From contig NZ_QGGR01000001.1 in assembly GCF_003148685.1 (NCBI RefSeq), forward strand, positions 186,001-250,000: 64,000 nucleotides of DNA, in the 5' to 3' direction. Shown here piece after piece: positions 15,194-24,380 of this stretch (positions within the stretch are counted from its first letter, which is position 1; the number at the start of each line of letters is the position of its first letter). Position numbers and translations under genes: made by a program. The DNA comes from Actinoplanes xinjiangensis. GTDB lineage: Bacteria; Actinomycetota; Actinomycetes; Mycobacteriales; Micromonosporaceae. The notes under the pieces are model-generated. The model did no database searches, was not told the origin of the DNA, and saw nothing but the letters and a program-made list of their open reading frames with translations.

Positions 15194-15861
15194 TGCCGAT
15201 CGACACCCGCCTCGACGGCGGTCCCGTGACGCTGTACGCCGGCTCCCGGTATCTGCGCGACCGGCTCGGATTCGAGGTGGACGGCAGCGCCACCACGCTG
15301 CGTGCCGCCGGCGACGAGGCCCGGCACGGCTGGCTGGGGTCGGCCGGTGCCGCCTTCGGTGACCGGATGGCCGCGGCCGCGGTCCGGGCCGACGCACTGC
15401 GCGCCGAGGTCGACGCGACCGCGCTGACGCTCTCGGAGTACGCCGACACGCTGACCGGCGCGCAGACCACGATGCTCGCCGCCCGGCAGCTCGCGGCGGC
15501 CCAGGGTCTCATCGTGGCCGGGACGATGATCCTCGACCCGTACTCCCCGGATCCGGTCGTCCACCAGCAGCAGCGTCTGGCGTACGCGGTCGCCCTCCAG
15601 CAGGTCTCGCAGGCCCGCGCGATGATGGTGACCGCCCGCGCCGTCGCGCAGGCCCGGCAGGCGGCGGCGCACGCCCAGCCGATGATCCGGCCCGGCGACG
15701 TGGTGAGCGGTCCCGGCGGCGGTGCACCCGTGCAGAGACCCGCGGCCACCGACGGCGACATCCCGTTCGCCCCGGAGCAGCGCGAACCAGCCGCGGCCCA
15801 TGAGCTCAACCATGTGGTGCAGCAGCGCAACGGCCCGCCCACGCCGGCGGTGACGCGGTGA
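15190..15861 (+). CDS. WxG-type protein with DUF4157-like HExxH C-terminus
   Basis: 223 residues. The N-terminal half is WXG100-like: two helices around GWLGSAGAAF (about residues 45-54; Trp-Leu-Gly), then a long Ala-rich helical region. The C-terminal tail, after a Pro/Gly linker with VQRP, contains DIPFAPEQREPAAAHELNHV followed by VQQR. The HELNHVVQQ signature is that of the DUF4157 putative metallopeptidase domain (consensus HELxHVVQQ) found on effectors and toxins, notably of extracellular contractile injection systems. Only the last third of DUF4157 is present, so enzyme activity is doubtful. It starts within the overlapping ATGATG at 15190. It shares translational coupling with the upstream ESX-like gene. 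Confidence 0.6.
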   Translation: MMPIDTRLDGGPVTLYAGSRYLRDRLGFEVDGSATTLRAAGDEARHGWLGSAGAAFGDRMAAAAVRADALRAEVDATALTLSEYADTLTGAQTTMLAARQLAAAQGLIVAGTMILDPYSPDPVVHQQQRLAYAVALQQVSQARAMMVTARAVAQARQAAAHAQPMIRPGDVVSGPGGGAPVQRPAATDGDIPFAPEQREPAAAHELNHVVQQRNGPPTPAVTR

Positions 15862-15948
15862 CGGCGCCGGGACCGGCGGCACCGCGCCGGTGACGCTACA
15901 ACCGGGCGGCAACCGTTCCCGCAACCGTGCTGGGGCAGAGTGCGCCCC

Positions 15949-16047
15949 ATGCGAAAACTCGGAGCAACCGTCGCCGTCGTCGCGTCCATCCTCGGGGTGG
16001 CCGGAAGTATCGCCGGTCCCCTGTACGCCGCGTTCGGGGCGAGCTGA
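15949..16047 (+). CDS. Tiny hydrophobic protein (32 aa)
   Basis: An ORF of 32 residues starting MRKLGATVAVVASILGVAGS and ending LYAAFGAS. It has a basic N-terminus and a single hydrophobic segment, like a small membrane or secreted peptide. It lies between the DUF4157-like gene and the helicase; the stop is 15 bp before the helicase ATG. There is no clear Shine-Dalgarno, so it may not be translated. Confidence 0.4.
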   Translation: MRKLGATVAVVASILGVAGSIAGPLYAAFGAS

Positions 16048-16062
16048 CACACTTGACCGATC

Positions 16063-18549
16063 ATGACGCTGACCGATCGCATCCCGGGCTCCCCCGAACC
16101 TGACGCCGTCTTCGACGCCTTTCAATCGTGGGTGGCGGAGCAGGGCCTGACCCTGTATTCGCACCAGGAGGAGGCGCTTATCGAGATCGCGACCGGGGCG
16201 AACGTCATCCTGAACACCCCGACCGGCTCGGGTAAGAGCCTGGTCGCGACCGGCGCGCACTTCGCGGCGCTGGCCGACAACCGCACCACCTTCTACACCG
16301 CGCCGATCAAGGCACTGGTGAGTGAGAAGTTCTTCGCCCTGTGCGCGGTCTTCGGCGCCCAGAACGTGGGCATGCTGACCGGTGACGCGAATGTCAACGC
16401 GGATGCCCCGATCATCTGCTGCACCGCGGAGATCCTGGCGAACCTGGCGCTGCGGGAGGGCACCGGCGCCGACGTCGGCCAGGTCGTCATGGACGAGTTC
16501 CACTTCTACGCCGAACCGGACCGGGGCTGGGCGTGGCAGGTGCCGCTGATCGAGCTGCCGCAGGCCCAGTTCATCCTGATGTCGGCGACCCTCGGGGACA
16601 CCGCCAGGTTCAAGGACGATCTGACGAAGCGGACCGGGCGGGACACCGCCGTCGTCGCGAACGCCGAACGGCCGGTGCCGCTGACCTTCGAGTATGCGAT
16701 GACACCGCTGCACGAGACGATCGAAGAGCTGCTGACGACGAAACAGGCGCCGGTCTACATCGTGCACTTCACGCAGGTGGCGGCGCTGGAGCGGGCGCAG
16801 TCGCTGATGAGCATCAACATGTGCACGCGGGCGGAGAAGGACGCGATCGCCGCGGCGATCGGCAACTTCCGGTTCACCGCAGGCTTCGGGCGCACGTTGT
16901 CACGGCTGGTCCGGCACGGCATCGGCGTGCACCACGCGGGCATGCTGCCGAAGTACCGGCGGCTGGTGGAGACGCTCGCCCAGGCCGGCCTCCTCAAGGT
17001 CATCTGCGGCACGGACACCCTCGGTGTCGGTATCAACGTGCCGATCCGCACGGTGCTGTTCACCGGCCTGTCGAAGTACGACGGGGTCAAGACCCGCCTG
17101 CTCAAGGCCCGGGAGTTCCACCAGATCGCGGGCCGGGCGGGCCGGGCCGGCTACGACACCATGGGCACGGTGATCATCCAGGCGCCGGAGCACGTGATCG
17201 ACAACGAGCGGGCGCTGGCCAAGGCCGGTGACGACCCGAAGAAGCGCCGCAAGGTGGTGCGCAAGAAGCCGCCGGAGGGGCAGATCGGCTGGGGCCGGCC
17301 GACGTTCGAGCGGCTGGTCGACGCCGAGCCGGAGCCGTTGACGTCGTCGTTCCAGGTGTCGCACGCGATGCTGCTGAACGTGATGAACCGGGGCGGCGAC
17401 CCGTACCCGGCCCTGAAGCACCTGCTGACGGAGAACCACGAGGAGCGGCCCGCCCAGCGCCGGCACATCCGCAGGGCGGTCGGGATCGCGCGGGCACTCG
17501 TCGCGGGTGGCGTCATCGAACGTACCGAAGAGGGCGTTTATCGGCTCGTCGAGGATCTGCAGCTGGACTTCGCGCTGAACCAGGCGCTGTCGCCGTTCGC
17601 CTTGGCCTGCCTGGAGCTGCTCGACAAGGAGTCCCCGGAGTATCCGCTGGACGTGGTCTCGGTGATCGAGTCGACGCTGGAGGACCCGCGGCAGATCGTC
17701 TCCGAGCAGCGTAAGAAGGCGCGCGGCGAGGCGATCAACGCGATGAAGGCCGAGGGCATCGAGTACGAGGAGCGCATGCAGCTCCTGGAGGACGTGACCT
17801 GGCCGCAGCCGTTGAAGGAGCTGCTCGACGCGGCGTACGAGACGTACCGTCGCGGGCATCCGTGGGTCGCCGACTACGAGCTCAAGCCCAAGTCGGTGGT
17901 CCGTGACATGTACGAGCGGGCCATGACGTTCACCGAGTACGTGTCGTTCTACGGCCTGTCCCGCTCCGAGGGCCTGGTGCTGCGCTACCTCGCCGACGCG
18001 TACCGCGCGCTGCGCCAGACCGTGCCGGAGGACGCCCGTACCGAGGAACTGACCGACCTGATCGAATGGCTCGGGGAGCTGGTCCGGCAGGTCGACTCCA
18101 GCCTGCTCGACGAGTGGTCGCGCCTGCAGAACCCGGACGCTCCGGTAGCGGAGGTCCGCATCGACGACAAGCCCCCCGCGGTCACCCGCAACACCCGCGC
18201 GTTCCGGGTGCTGGTCCGCAACGCCATGTTCCGCCGGGTCGAGCTGGCCGCGCTGCGCCGCTGGGATCTGCTCGGCGAGATGGACGCCGAGCACGGTTGG
18301 ACCTCGGAACGCTGGCAGAAGGCCATCCAGGAGTACTTCGAGGAGTACGACAGGCTGGGCACCGGCCCGGCGGCCCGCGGCCCGGCGTTCCTGCACATCG
18401 AGCAGGGCGCCACCCAGTGGCTCGTCCGGCAGGTCTTCGAGGACCCCGAGGGCGACCACGACTGGGGCATCGACGCCACGGTCGACCTGGCCGAGTCCGA
18501 CGAGGCCGGCACCGCCGCGATCACGGTCACCGCCGTCGGCCCGCACTGA
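16063..18549 (+). CDS. Ski2-like DEAD/DEAH-box helicase
   Basis: 828 residues, an SF2 RNA/DNA helicase. Visible motifs: Q-like region with SHQEEALIEI, motif I NTPTGSGKSLV (residues about 49-59), motif Ia TAPIKALVSE, motif II VMDEFHFY (DEFH variant of DExH), motif III LMSATL, motif V GTDTLGVGINVPI, and motif VI HQIAGRAGRAG (Ski2/Mtr4 style). A long C-terminal region (about residues 430-828) is helical, as in actinobacterial helicases of the HelY/DOB1 type. It is predicted to unwind structured RNA in turnover or processing. A second helicase follows after a 31-bp repeat block. Confidence 0.9.
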   Translation: MTLTDRIPGSPEPDAVFDAFQSWVAEQGLTLYSHQEEALIEIATGANVILNTPTGSGKSLVATGAHFAALADNRTTFYTAPIKALVSEKFFALCAVFGAQNVGMLTGDANVNADAPIICCTAEILANLALREGTGADVGQVVMDEFHFYAEPDRGWAWQVPLIELPQAQFILMSATLGDTARFKDDLTKRTGRDTAVVANAERPVPLTFEYAMTPLHETIEELLTTKQAPVYIVHFTQVAALERAQSLMSINMCTRAEKDAIAAAIGNFRFTAGFGRTLSRLVRHGIGVHHAGMLPKYRRLVETLAQAGLLKVICGTDTLGVGINVPIRTVLFTGLSKYDGVKTRLLKAREFHQIAGRAGRAGYDTMGTVIIQAPEHVIDNERALAKAGDDPKKRRKVVRKKPPEGQIGWGRPTFERLVDAEPEPLTSSFQVSHAMLLNVMNRGGDPYPALKHLLTENHEERPAQRRHIRRAVGIARALVAGGVIERTEEGVYRLVEDLQLDFALNQALSPFALACLELLDKESPEYPLDVVSVIESTLEDPRQIVSEQRKKARGEAINAMKAEGIEYEERMQLLEDVTWPQPLKELLDAAYETYRRGHPWVADYELKPKSVVRDMYERAMTFTEYVSFYGLSRSEGLVLRYLADAYRALRQTVPEDARTEELTDLIEWLGELVRQVDSSLLDEWSRLQNPDAPVAEVRIDDKPPAVTRNTRAFRVLVRNAMFRRVELAALRRWDLLGEMDAEHGWTSERWQKAIQEYFEEYDRLGTGPAARGPAFLHIEQGATQWLVRQVFEDPEGDHDWGIDATVDLAESDEAGTAAITVTAVGPH

Positions 18550-18638
18550 GGACAGCGCCCGCCGTGGGCTCTCGCTGAGAGGACAATCCTCGCCGTAGGC
18601 ACTCGCTGAGAGGACAGTGCTCGCCGTTGGCTCTCACT
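18548..18638 (+). repeat. 31-bp tandem repeats between two helicase genes
   Basis: Three imperfect units begin at 18548, 18577 and 18608 with the pattern GAGAGGACAnnnCTCGCCGT followed by GGCTCTCGCT. The TTG start of the downstream helicase is inside the last unit. The units contain CTCTCGCTGAGAG, an inverted repeat, and may be protein-binding or regulatory. Confidence 0.8.
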
Positions 18639-21590
18639 GAACGGACCGTTCTGGCCGTCCTGGCGGAGCTGGCCCCGGCCGGCACCGACCGGATCCTGGA
18701 CGTCACCCACGGTTCGCAGCCGCTGGTGTGGCTCGCCGACTCCGAGCGGGCCACCCGCCGGGAGGGCGACCGGCTCGCCGCCGTCGACGCCCTGCACCGC
18801 GAGGAGCGGATCCTGCACCGCGGCTGGGGTTTCCTGGCCGGCCGCACCGAGATCGACGGCAGGATGCGCAAGGTCCGGGTACCGCTGCTCAGCCAGCCGG
18901 TGCGGCTGGAACGGGCGCTCACCGGCTACCGGGTGACAGTCGCCGGCGACAGCGCGGTCACCCCGCTGATCGCCGACCGGGCGCTGGCGGCGTCCCTGGA
19001 GAACGCGCCGGGCCTCGGCATCCCCGGCTGGCTGGAAGTGATCGGCGCCCGCGCCTGGCTGACCGCGGCCGCCGAGGCCACCGGTCTGGACTTCGACGCC
19101 GTCACCGAACCCGGCGGCCGCCTGCCCACCGACCGCCTGGTGCTGGTGGCGGGCGCGGCGCTGTACGTGGTCCGCGATGTCTTCGGCGCCGCCCCACGCG
19201 ACAGTCTGCGCAGTTGGGCCGGTCGCGACCTGTCGCAGACGGCGCTGGCCGCCGTGTACGGCTCGTCCCCGGCCGCCACGTCGACCACCGCGTCGCCGCC
19301 CGGCCGGCCTGCCCCTTCATCACGCCCGTCGGCGGCGTTTCCACCGGACGCTGCCGTGGCGTCCGATTTCTCCCTCGCCGAGGATACCGACGACGACGTG
19401 GTCTCGCCGCTTCCGCTGAGCGGGGCGCAGGCCCGGGTGGTGGCGCGGGCCCGGTCCGCGCCGGTCACCGTCGTGTCCGGGCCGCCCGGCAACGGCAAGA
19501 GCCACACCGTCGTCGCGGCCGCCCTCGAAGTCGTGCACAGCGGTGGTTCGGTGCTGATCGCCACCCAGTCCCCGCATGCCGCGGAGGTGCTCGCGGCCCT
19601 GCTGGCCCGCTACCCGGCCCCGGAGCCGGTGCTGTTCGGCGACACCGGCAGCCGCGACGGCCTGGCCACCTGGCTGGCCGCGGGCGCCGACGAAGGCGTC
19701 AGCTCGCGGCAACTGCGCGCCGACCGGCAGGCGGTCACCGAGAACCTCCATACGGTACGAACCATCCGATCCGAGATACAAGGGATCCTGCGGGCCGAAC
19801 AGTCCGCAGCCGTACTGCCCGCCTTCGAACCGTTGCTGGCCGCCCTGGCCGTCGACGTGCCCGGAGCCTTCGACGACACCGTCGACCTCCCGTCGGTGAT
19901 CCGTCTGCTCGGCACTCCCCCACCCTGGGCCGCCCGCCCCGCAACCACGGGCGACGCCGGTCTGGTCACCCCCATGGATCCCACCGGCTCTCCGCCGGCA
20001 ATCGACACCGGTGTGCTGTTCGCGGGTGCCGGCAGCGGGCCGGACGAGCCGACCGGATGGTGGGCCCGGTGGCGGGCGGGCTCGGCGGTGAAGCGGGCCC
20101 GGCGGTTGGTGCGGGCGCGTCCGGACGTACCTCTGGCGCGGGTCTGGGAGGCGGTGGCGGCGGCGACCGCGCAGCGGGCCGCGGCACGTCTCGCGGTGAC
20201 CGGCGGGGGTGATCTCGCACGCCGGTGGGAGGCGTTGCACGAGGCCGAGGCGGTGTTGCGGGCGTCCGCCGGTACCGCAATGCGGCATGCGGGCCGCAGC
20301 GAGAAACGCTGGGACACCGACGGTCGACGGGCCGCGTCCGCGCTGGCCACCGCCCTGCGCGCGGGTCGCAGCCGACGACGGGAACTGCTGGCACGGATGG
20401 ATGCGGCGCCGTTGGTGCGGGCGCTGCCGTTGTGGATCGGCACGGTCGCCGACGTGGAGGATCTGCTGCCCGCGGCGCCCGGAATGTTCGATCTGGTGGT
20501 GATCGACGAGGCGTCGCACGTCGACCAGATCCGGGCCGCGCCGGTGCTGGCCCGTGCGCGGCGGGCACTTGTCGTCGGCGATCCGCGCCAGTTGCGGTTC
20601 GTGTCGTTCGTCAGCGACGCCGGGGTCAGTGAGGTCCTCGACCGGCACGGCGCCGACGACCGGCTCGACGTACGCCGGGTCAGCACGTTCGACCTGGCCG
20701 CCTCGGCCGCGCCGACGACCTGGCTGACGGAGCATTACCGCAGCGTGCCGCACTTGATCGGGTTCTCGGCACGTCGTTTCTACGGCGGCCGGATCGCAAC
20801 GATGACGCGCACCCCGGCCACCGACGCCACCGACGCGATCGACGTCGTCCCGGTCGGTGGTGCCGCGGTCGAGGACGGTGTCAACGCCGCCGAGGTGGCT
20901 GCCGCGATCGATGCGGTCGAGAAACTGGCCGGGGCCGGGTTCCGCAGCATCGGGGTGATCACACCGTTCCGTGCCCAGGCCGACGCGCTCGAATCCGCCC
21001 TGGTCGCCGCCTTCCCGGTGGAACGCATCGAGGAACTGGGCCTGCGGGTCGGCACGGTCCACTCCTTCCAGGGCAGTGAGGCCGACGCGGTCGTGGTCTC
21101 CCTCGGCCTGGTCGACGGTGACGCGGCCGGCCGGCGGCGTTTCGTCACCGACCCCCAACTGTTCAACGTGATGATCACCCGAGCCCGTCACCGCCTGGTC
21201 CTCCTGTCGTCGCTGACCGCCGCGGACGGCCTGATCGGCGACTACATCGCCTACGCCGACGCACCGGCCAGGGCGCTTCCGGACGATGCCGCGCCCACCG
21301 GATGGGCGGCACGGCTCGCCACCGAGCTGGAACGCCTGGACGTCCCGGTCCGCCCCGGCTACGCCGTCGGATCGTGGCGCCTCGACCTGTGCGCCGGTCC
21401 GGCCGGCGCCGCCATCGGCGTCCTGTGCGGGGTCCACCCGGACGGCCCGGACGCGCACCTGGACCGTCAGTCGGCCCTGCACCGGGCCGGATGGCAGCTG
21501 GTCGACGCCTTCCCGAGCCGCTGGGACGGCGACCCACGCAGGGCGGCCCTGGAGATCGCCGCCCTGGCGGGCGCCACACCGGCCGGCTGA
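18627..21590 (+). CDS. SF1 helicase/nuclease-like ATPase (AAA_11/AAA_12)
   Basis: 987 residues. A DNA2/UPF1-type superfamily 1 helicase core sits in the C-terminal two-thirds: motif I VVSGPPGNGKSHTV (about residues 287-300), motif II LVVIDEASHVDQ, motif III VVGDPRQLRFVSF, motif V VGTVHSFQGSEADAVVVSLG, and motif VI NVMITRARHRLVLLSS. The first 270 residues lack recognisable motifs and may bind substrate. The ORF begins at a TTG inside the tandem repeat, so the true start is uncertain. The end resembles a restriction-endonuclease-like (DUF559/vsr-type) tail (VPVRPGYAVGSWRLDLC), but no catalytic motif could be confirmed. It is probably cotranscribed with the preceding helicase. Confidence 0.85.
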   Translation: MALTERTVLAVLAELAPAGTDRILDVTHGSQPLVWLADSERATRREGDRLAAVDALHREERILHRGWGFLAGRTEIDGRMRKVRVPLLSQPVRLERALTGYRVTVAGDSAVTPLIADRALAASLENAPGLGIPGWLEVIGARAWLTAAAEATGLDFDAVTEPGGRLPTDRLVLVAGAALYVVRDVFGAAPRDSLRSWAGRDLSQTALAAVYGSSPAATSTTASPPGRPAPSSRPSAAFPPDAAVASDFSLAEDTDDDVVSPLPLSGAQARVVARARSAPVTVVSGPPGNGKSHTVVAAALEVVHSGGSVLIATQSPHAAEVLAALLARYPAPEPVLFGDTGSRDGLATWLAAGADEGVSSRQLRADRQAVTENLHTVRTIRSEIQGILRAEQSAAVLPAFEPLLAALAVDVPGAFDDTVDLPSVIRLLGTPPPWAARPATTGDAGLVTPMDPTGSPPAIDTGVLFAGAGSGPDEPTGWWARWRAGSAVKRARRLVRARPDVPLARVWEAVAAATAQRAAARLAVTGGGDLARRWEALHEAEAVLRASAGTAMRHAGRSEKRWDTDGRRAASALATALRAGRSRRRELLARMDAAPLVRALPLWIGTVADVEDLLPAAPGMFDLVVIDEASHVDQIRAAPVLARARRALVVGDPRQLRFVSFVSDAGVSEVLDRHGADDRLDVRRVSTFDLAASAAPTTWLTEHYRSVPHLIGFSARRFYGGRIATMTRTPATDATDAIDVVPVGGAAVEDGVNAAEVAAAIDAVEKLAGAGFRSIGVITPFRAQADALESALVAAFPVERIEELGLRVGTVHSFQGSEADAVVVSLGLVDGDAAGRRRFVTDPQLFNVMITRARHRLVLLSSLTAADGLIGDYIAYADAPARALPDDAAPTGWAARLATELERLDVPVRPGYAVGSWRLDLCAGPAGAAIGVLCGVHPDGPDAHLDRQSALHRAGWQLVDAFPSRWDGDPRRAALEIAALAGATPAG

Positions 21591-21836
21591 CACCGGCCCG
21601 AAGACAAGGCCCCGCCCCACCGATCCGCACCGCGACCCCGACCCGACCGAACGCCGAGCCACCCCACGACACCGGCCCGCGCGGAGCCGGCCCACCGGCC
21701 CGCACCCGCCCCGCGGCCCCGAGCCGCCCGGACGCCGAACCGCTCCGCCCATCCGCGCCCGCCACGGGGCACCCGCTCGCGCGGAGCCGAGCCGCTTCGG
21801 ATCTCCACCCGCCGGGTGGTGGCGGGTGGCTTCGGG

Positions 21837-23636
21837 TCAGGGCCGGGGTGGTCGGTTGTCCAGGATGCGGGCTATGTCGGTGACCGCGGGCAGCCGGACG
21901 GTGAAGGTGGTGCCGAGGCCCGGCTCGCTGGTGGCGGTGACGTCACCGCCCTGGTCGGCGACGATACGCCGGACGATGGTGAGACCGAGCCCGGAGCCAC
22001 CGGTGGCGCGCTGGCGGGCCGGGTCGGCTCGCCAGAACCGGTCGAAGACGCGGGCCACCTCGTCGGCGTTCATGCCGACGCCGGTGTCGTGGACGGTGAG
22101 GACCGCGTCCGGTCCGTCGCGGCTGACCCGCAACTCGACGCGGCCGCCCGCGTCGGTGTAACGGATCGCGTTGCTCATCAGGTTGCTGACCACCTGCCGC
22201 AGGCGGTCGGGGTCGGCGCACACCTCGACCGGCTCGGGGGCGTCCACGATCACGTCGATGCCGGCGTGCCCGGCGATCACGCGGTGTGCGGTCGCGGCCA
22301 TCTCGGTCAGTTCGGACAGGTCGAACGGCACCGGGTCGTAGCCGAGTTCACCGGCCTCGGCCAGCGCCAGGACCTGCAGGTCGTCGAGGATACGGCGCTG
22401 GAGCAGGGTCTCCTCGTGCAGCGACGCGAACAGTTCCGGCGACGGCTCGATCACCCCGTCGGCCAGGCCCTCCAGATAACCGCGCAGGTTCGACAGCGGC
22501 GTGCGCAGCTCGTGGGCGACGTCGGCGACCAGCCGCCGCTGGCGTTCCTCGCTGCGCTGGAGCGCCTCGGCCATCGCGTTGAACGCCCCGGACAGGCGTG
22601 CCAGCTCGTCCTCGCCGCGGGTCGGCACCCGCACGTCCAGCCGGCCGGCGGCCAACTGGAGGGAGGCTCCGGTCAGCAGCCGCACCGGCCGGCTCACCCG
22701 CCGGGCGATACCGGCGGTGCCGAGGGCGGCGAGCAGCAGCAGCGCGGCGACACCGAGCAGCGCGGGTTGCTGAAGCACGTCCAGGTCCTGGTCCTGCCGC
22801 GCACCGAAATAGATCTCCACGGGTACGACCGAAGGGCTCGCCACCGCCTGCTGGAAGCCGATGAAAAGGCATTTGTCATACCCGGCGCCGGTGATCTCAC
22901 AGTCGCCCATCCGGGCCCAGGCCTCGTCGCGCCACGTCGTGTCGCGACGGACCGCGGTGATGCCGTCCTCGACGCATTTCGGCTCGGCGTTGAGGCGCTC
23001 GTCATCGAGGTACGGTGGCCGGTCGGTGGTCAGGGCCGAGGACCAGTCGCCGACCTCGGCCATGCAGCGGACCGCGATCAGCGCCGCCCGATACTGCGCG
23101 GCCTGGACCAGCGCCCGCACCGATGGTGATGCGGTGGTGCTCTCCGCCTGGAACAGGTCCGCCGGCAGGTCGGGGCGCCTCGGCACGGTGACCGGCAGCA
23201 CCCCCGGCGTGCGCCTGCCCGCGGCGGCCAGTTTCGACTCGATCGCCGCGCCGGCCTTCTGCGCGGCGATCTGGATGGCCGTGTCCAGCGACGGGACCGG
23301 CTCGACGTTGCTGGGCAGCAGCTGCACCGGGCCGGCCGCCCGTCGCTCCAGGTTGTCGGAGTCGGTCAGCACCTCACCGTCGCGGGTCTCCACCCGGATG
23401 TGCAGGCCGGTCTGGTCGGAGAGCTCGCTGACCACCGCGTCGATGCCGAGCCACTGGCCGTTGAGCACGCCGAACAGCCGGATCGCGTCGACGATCTCGG
23501 CCTCGTGCCGGTCGCGTGCCTCCGCCACCCGGGCCACCTCGCGGGAGGCCAGGCTCAGCGTCAGCCAGGCGGTCGCGCCGATCGCCGAACCGGCGACGAC
23601 CAGCACGAGCAGGAAGATCCGCAGACGGAAACTCAC
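21837..23636 (-). CDS. Sensor histidine kinase
   Basis: A 599-residue membrane sensor kinase. TM1 is at about residues 6-28 and TM2 at 292-312, enclosing an extracytoplasmic domain of about 260 residues with four cysteines (around 191, 221, 246, 256) that could form disulfides. A HAMP domain (315-365) follows, then HisKA with the phospho-acceptor His375 (LVADVAHELRTPLSNLRGYL) and a HATPase_c domain with N box (LMSNAIRYTDAG), G1 (VHDTGVGM) and G2 (GSGLGLTIV). It phosphorylates the response regulator encoded just upstream. The GTG start overlaps that gene's TGA (GTGA). The external ligand is unknown. Confidence 0.92.
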   Translation of the reverse strand: MSFRLRIFLLVLVVAGSAIGATAWLTLSLASREVARVAEARDRHEAEIVDAIRLFGVLNGQWLGIDAVVSELSDQTGLHIRVETRDGEVLTDSDNLERRAAGPVQLLPSNVEPVPSLDTAIQIAAQKAGAAIESKLAAAGRRTPGVLPVTVPRRPDLPADLFQAESTTASPSVRALVQAAQYRAALIAVRCMAEVGDWSSALTTDRPPYLDDERLNAEPKCVEDGITAVRRDTTWRDEAWARMGDCEITGAGYDKCLFIGFQQAVASPSVVPVEIYFGARQDQDLDVLQQPALLGVAALLLLAALGTAGIARRVSRPVRLLTGASLQLAAGRLDVRVPTRGEDELARLSGAFNAMAEALQRSEERQRRLVADVAHELRTPLSNLRGYLEGLADGVIEPSPELFASLHEETLLQRRILDDLQVLALAEAGELGYDPVPFDLSELTEMAATAHRVIAGHAGIDVIVDAPEPVEVCADPDRLRQVVSNLMSNAIRYTDAGGRVELRVSRDGPDAVLTVHDTGVGMNADEVARVFDRFWRADPARQRATGGSGLGLTIVRRIVADQGGDVTATSEPGLGTTFTVRLPAVTDIARILDNRPPRP

Positions 23637-24328
23637 GGCTCGGCCATCCGATACCCCCGCCCGTAGACCGTCTGCACATACCGCGGCTCGGCCGGGTTCA
23701 CCTCGATCTTGCGGCGCAGGTTGACGACGTGCGCGTCGACGGTGCGCTCGGACACCTCGTTCTCGAAGCCGAACGTCTTGTCCAGGATCTGGCCGCGGGT
23801 GAACACCCGGCCCGGCTCACGTGCCAGCAGCTCCAGGATGCCGAACTCCTTGGCCGTGAGCCGCACGGGGGCGCCGTTCACCCGTACCTCGAATCGGGGT
23901 GCGTCGACCTCGATCGCGCCGACCCGCAGGATCTCGGAGGCCTCGTTGCCGCGTGTGCGGCGCAGCAGGGCGCGGATGCGCGCGGTGAGCTCGCGCGGGC
24001 TGACCGGTTTGCTCAGGTAGTCGTCGGCGCCGATGTCCAGGCCCAGGAGCATGTCGTTCTCCGCGGAACGGGCGGTGACCAGCAGGATCGCGACGTTGGC
24101 GAGGGCGGCGTCGGAGTCGGCGCGCAGGATCCGGCAGACGTCGAGGCCGTCGACCTCCGGCATCATCCAGTCCAGGACGACCAGGTCGGGACGGCGGGCC
24201 CGGGTCTGTTCCAGGGCAGCCCGACCGTCACCCACGGTCAGCACCTGATGACCCTCGCGCTCCAGGTAGAGGCGGATCAGCTGGGCGTGCTTGGGATCGT
24301 CGTCGGCTACGAGGATGCGGGCGGTCAC
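23633..24328 (-). CDS. OmpR/PhoB-family response regulator
   Basis: 231 residues. The receiver domain has Asp10-11 (VADDD), phospho-acceptor Asp53 (VLDWMMPEVDG) and Lys near 109 (YLSKPVS). The C-terminal winged helix is OmpR-type (LTAKEFGILELLAREPGRVF, then SERTVDAHVVNLRRKI, ending YGRGYRM). The start is GTG 24328 (MTARILVADDD); a longer in-frame version has no family support. It forms a two-component pair with the kinase, with which it overlaps by 4 bp. It is divergent from the asnB-like gene, which may be a target. Confidence 0.93.
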   Translation of the reverse strand: MTARILVADDDPKHAQLIRLYLEREGHQVLTVGDGRAALEQTRARRPDLVVLDWMMPEVDGLDVCRILRADSDAALANVAILLVTARSAENDMLLGLDIGADDYLSKPVSPRELTARIRALLRRTRGNEASEILRVGAIEVDAPRFEVRVNGAPVRLTAKEFGILELLAREPGRVFTRGQILDKTFGFENEVSERTVDAHVVNLRRKIEVNPAEPRYVQTVYGRGYRMAEP

Positions 24329-24380
24329 GGCTCGAATTCTGTCCCAGGCTGTCCAGGCCGGCCAACAATGCGAGGAACCT

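Noticed and set aside
14854-15861. Longer start of the WxG/DUF4157-like gene (upstream of 15190)
   Set aside because: It would overlap the ESX-like gene in another frame and lacks the family start. The ATGA junction at 15190 is a typical coupled start.
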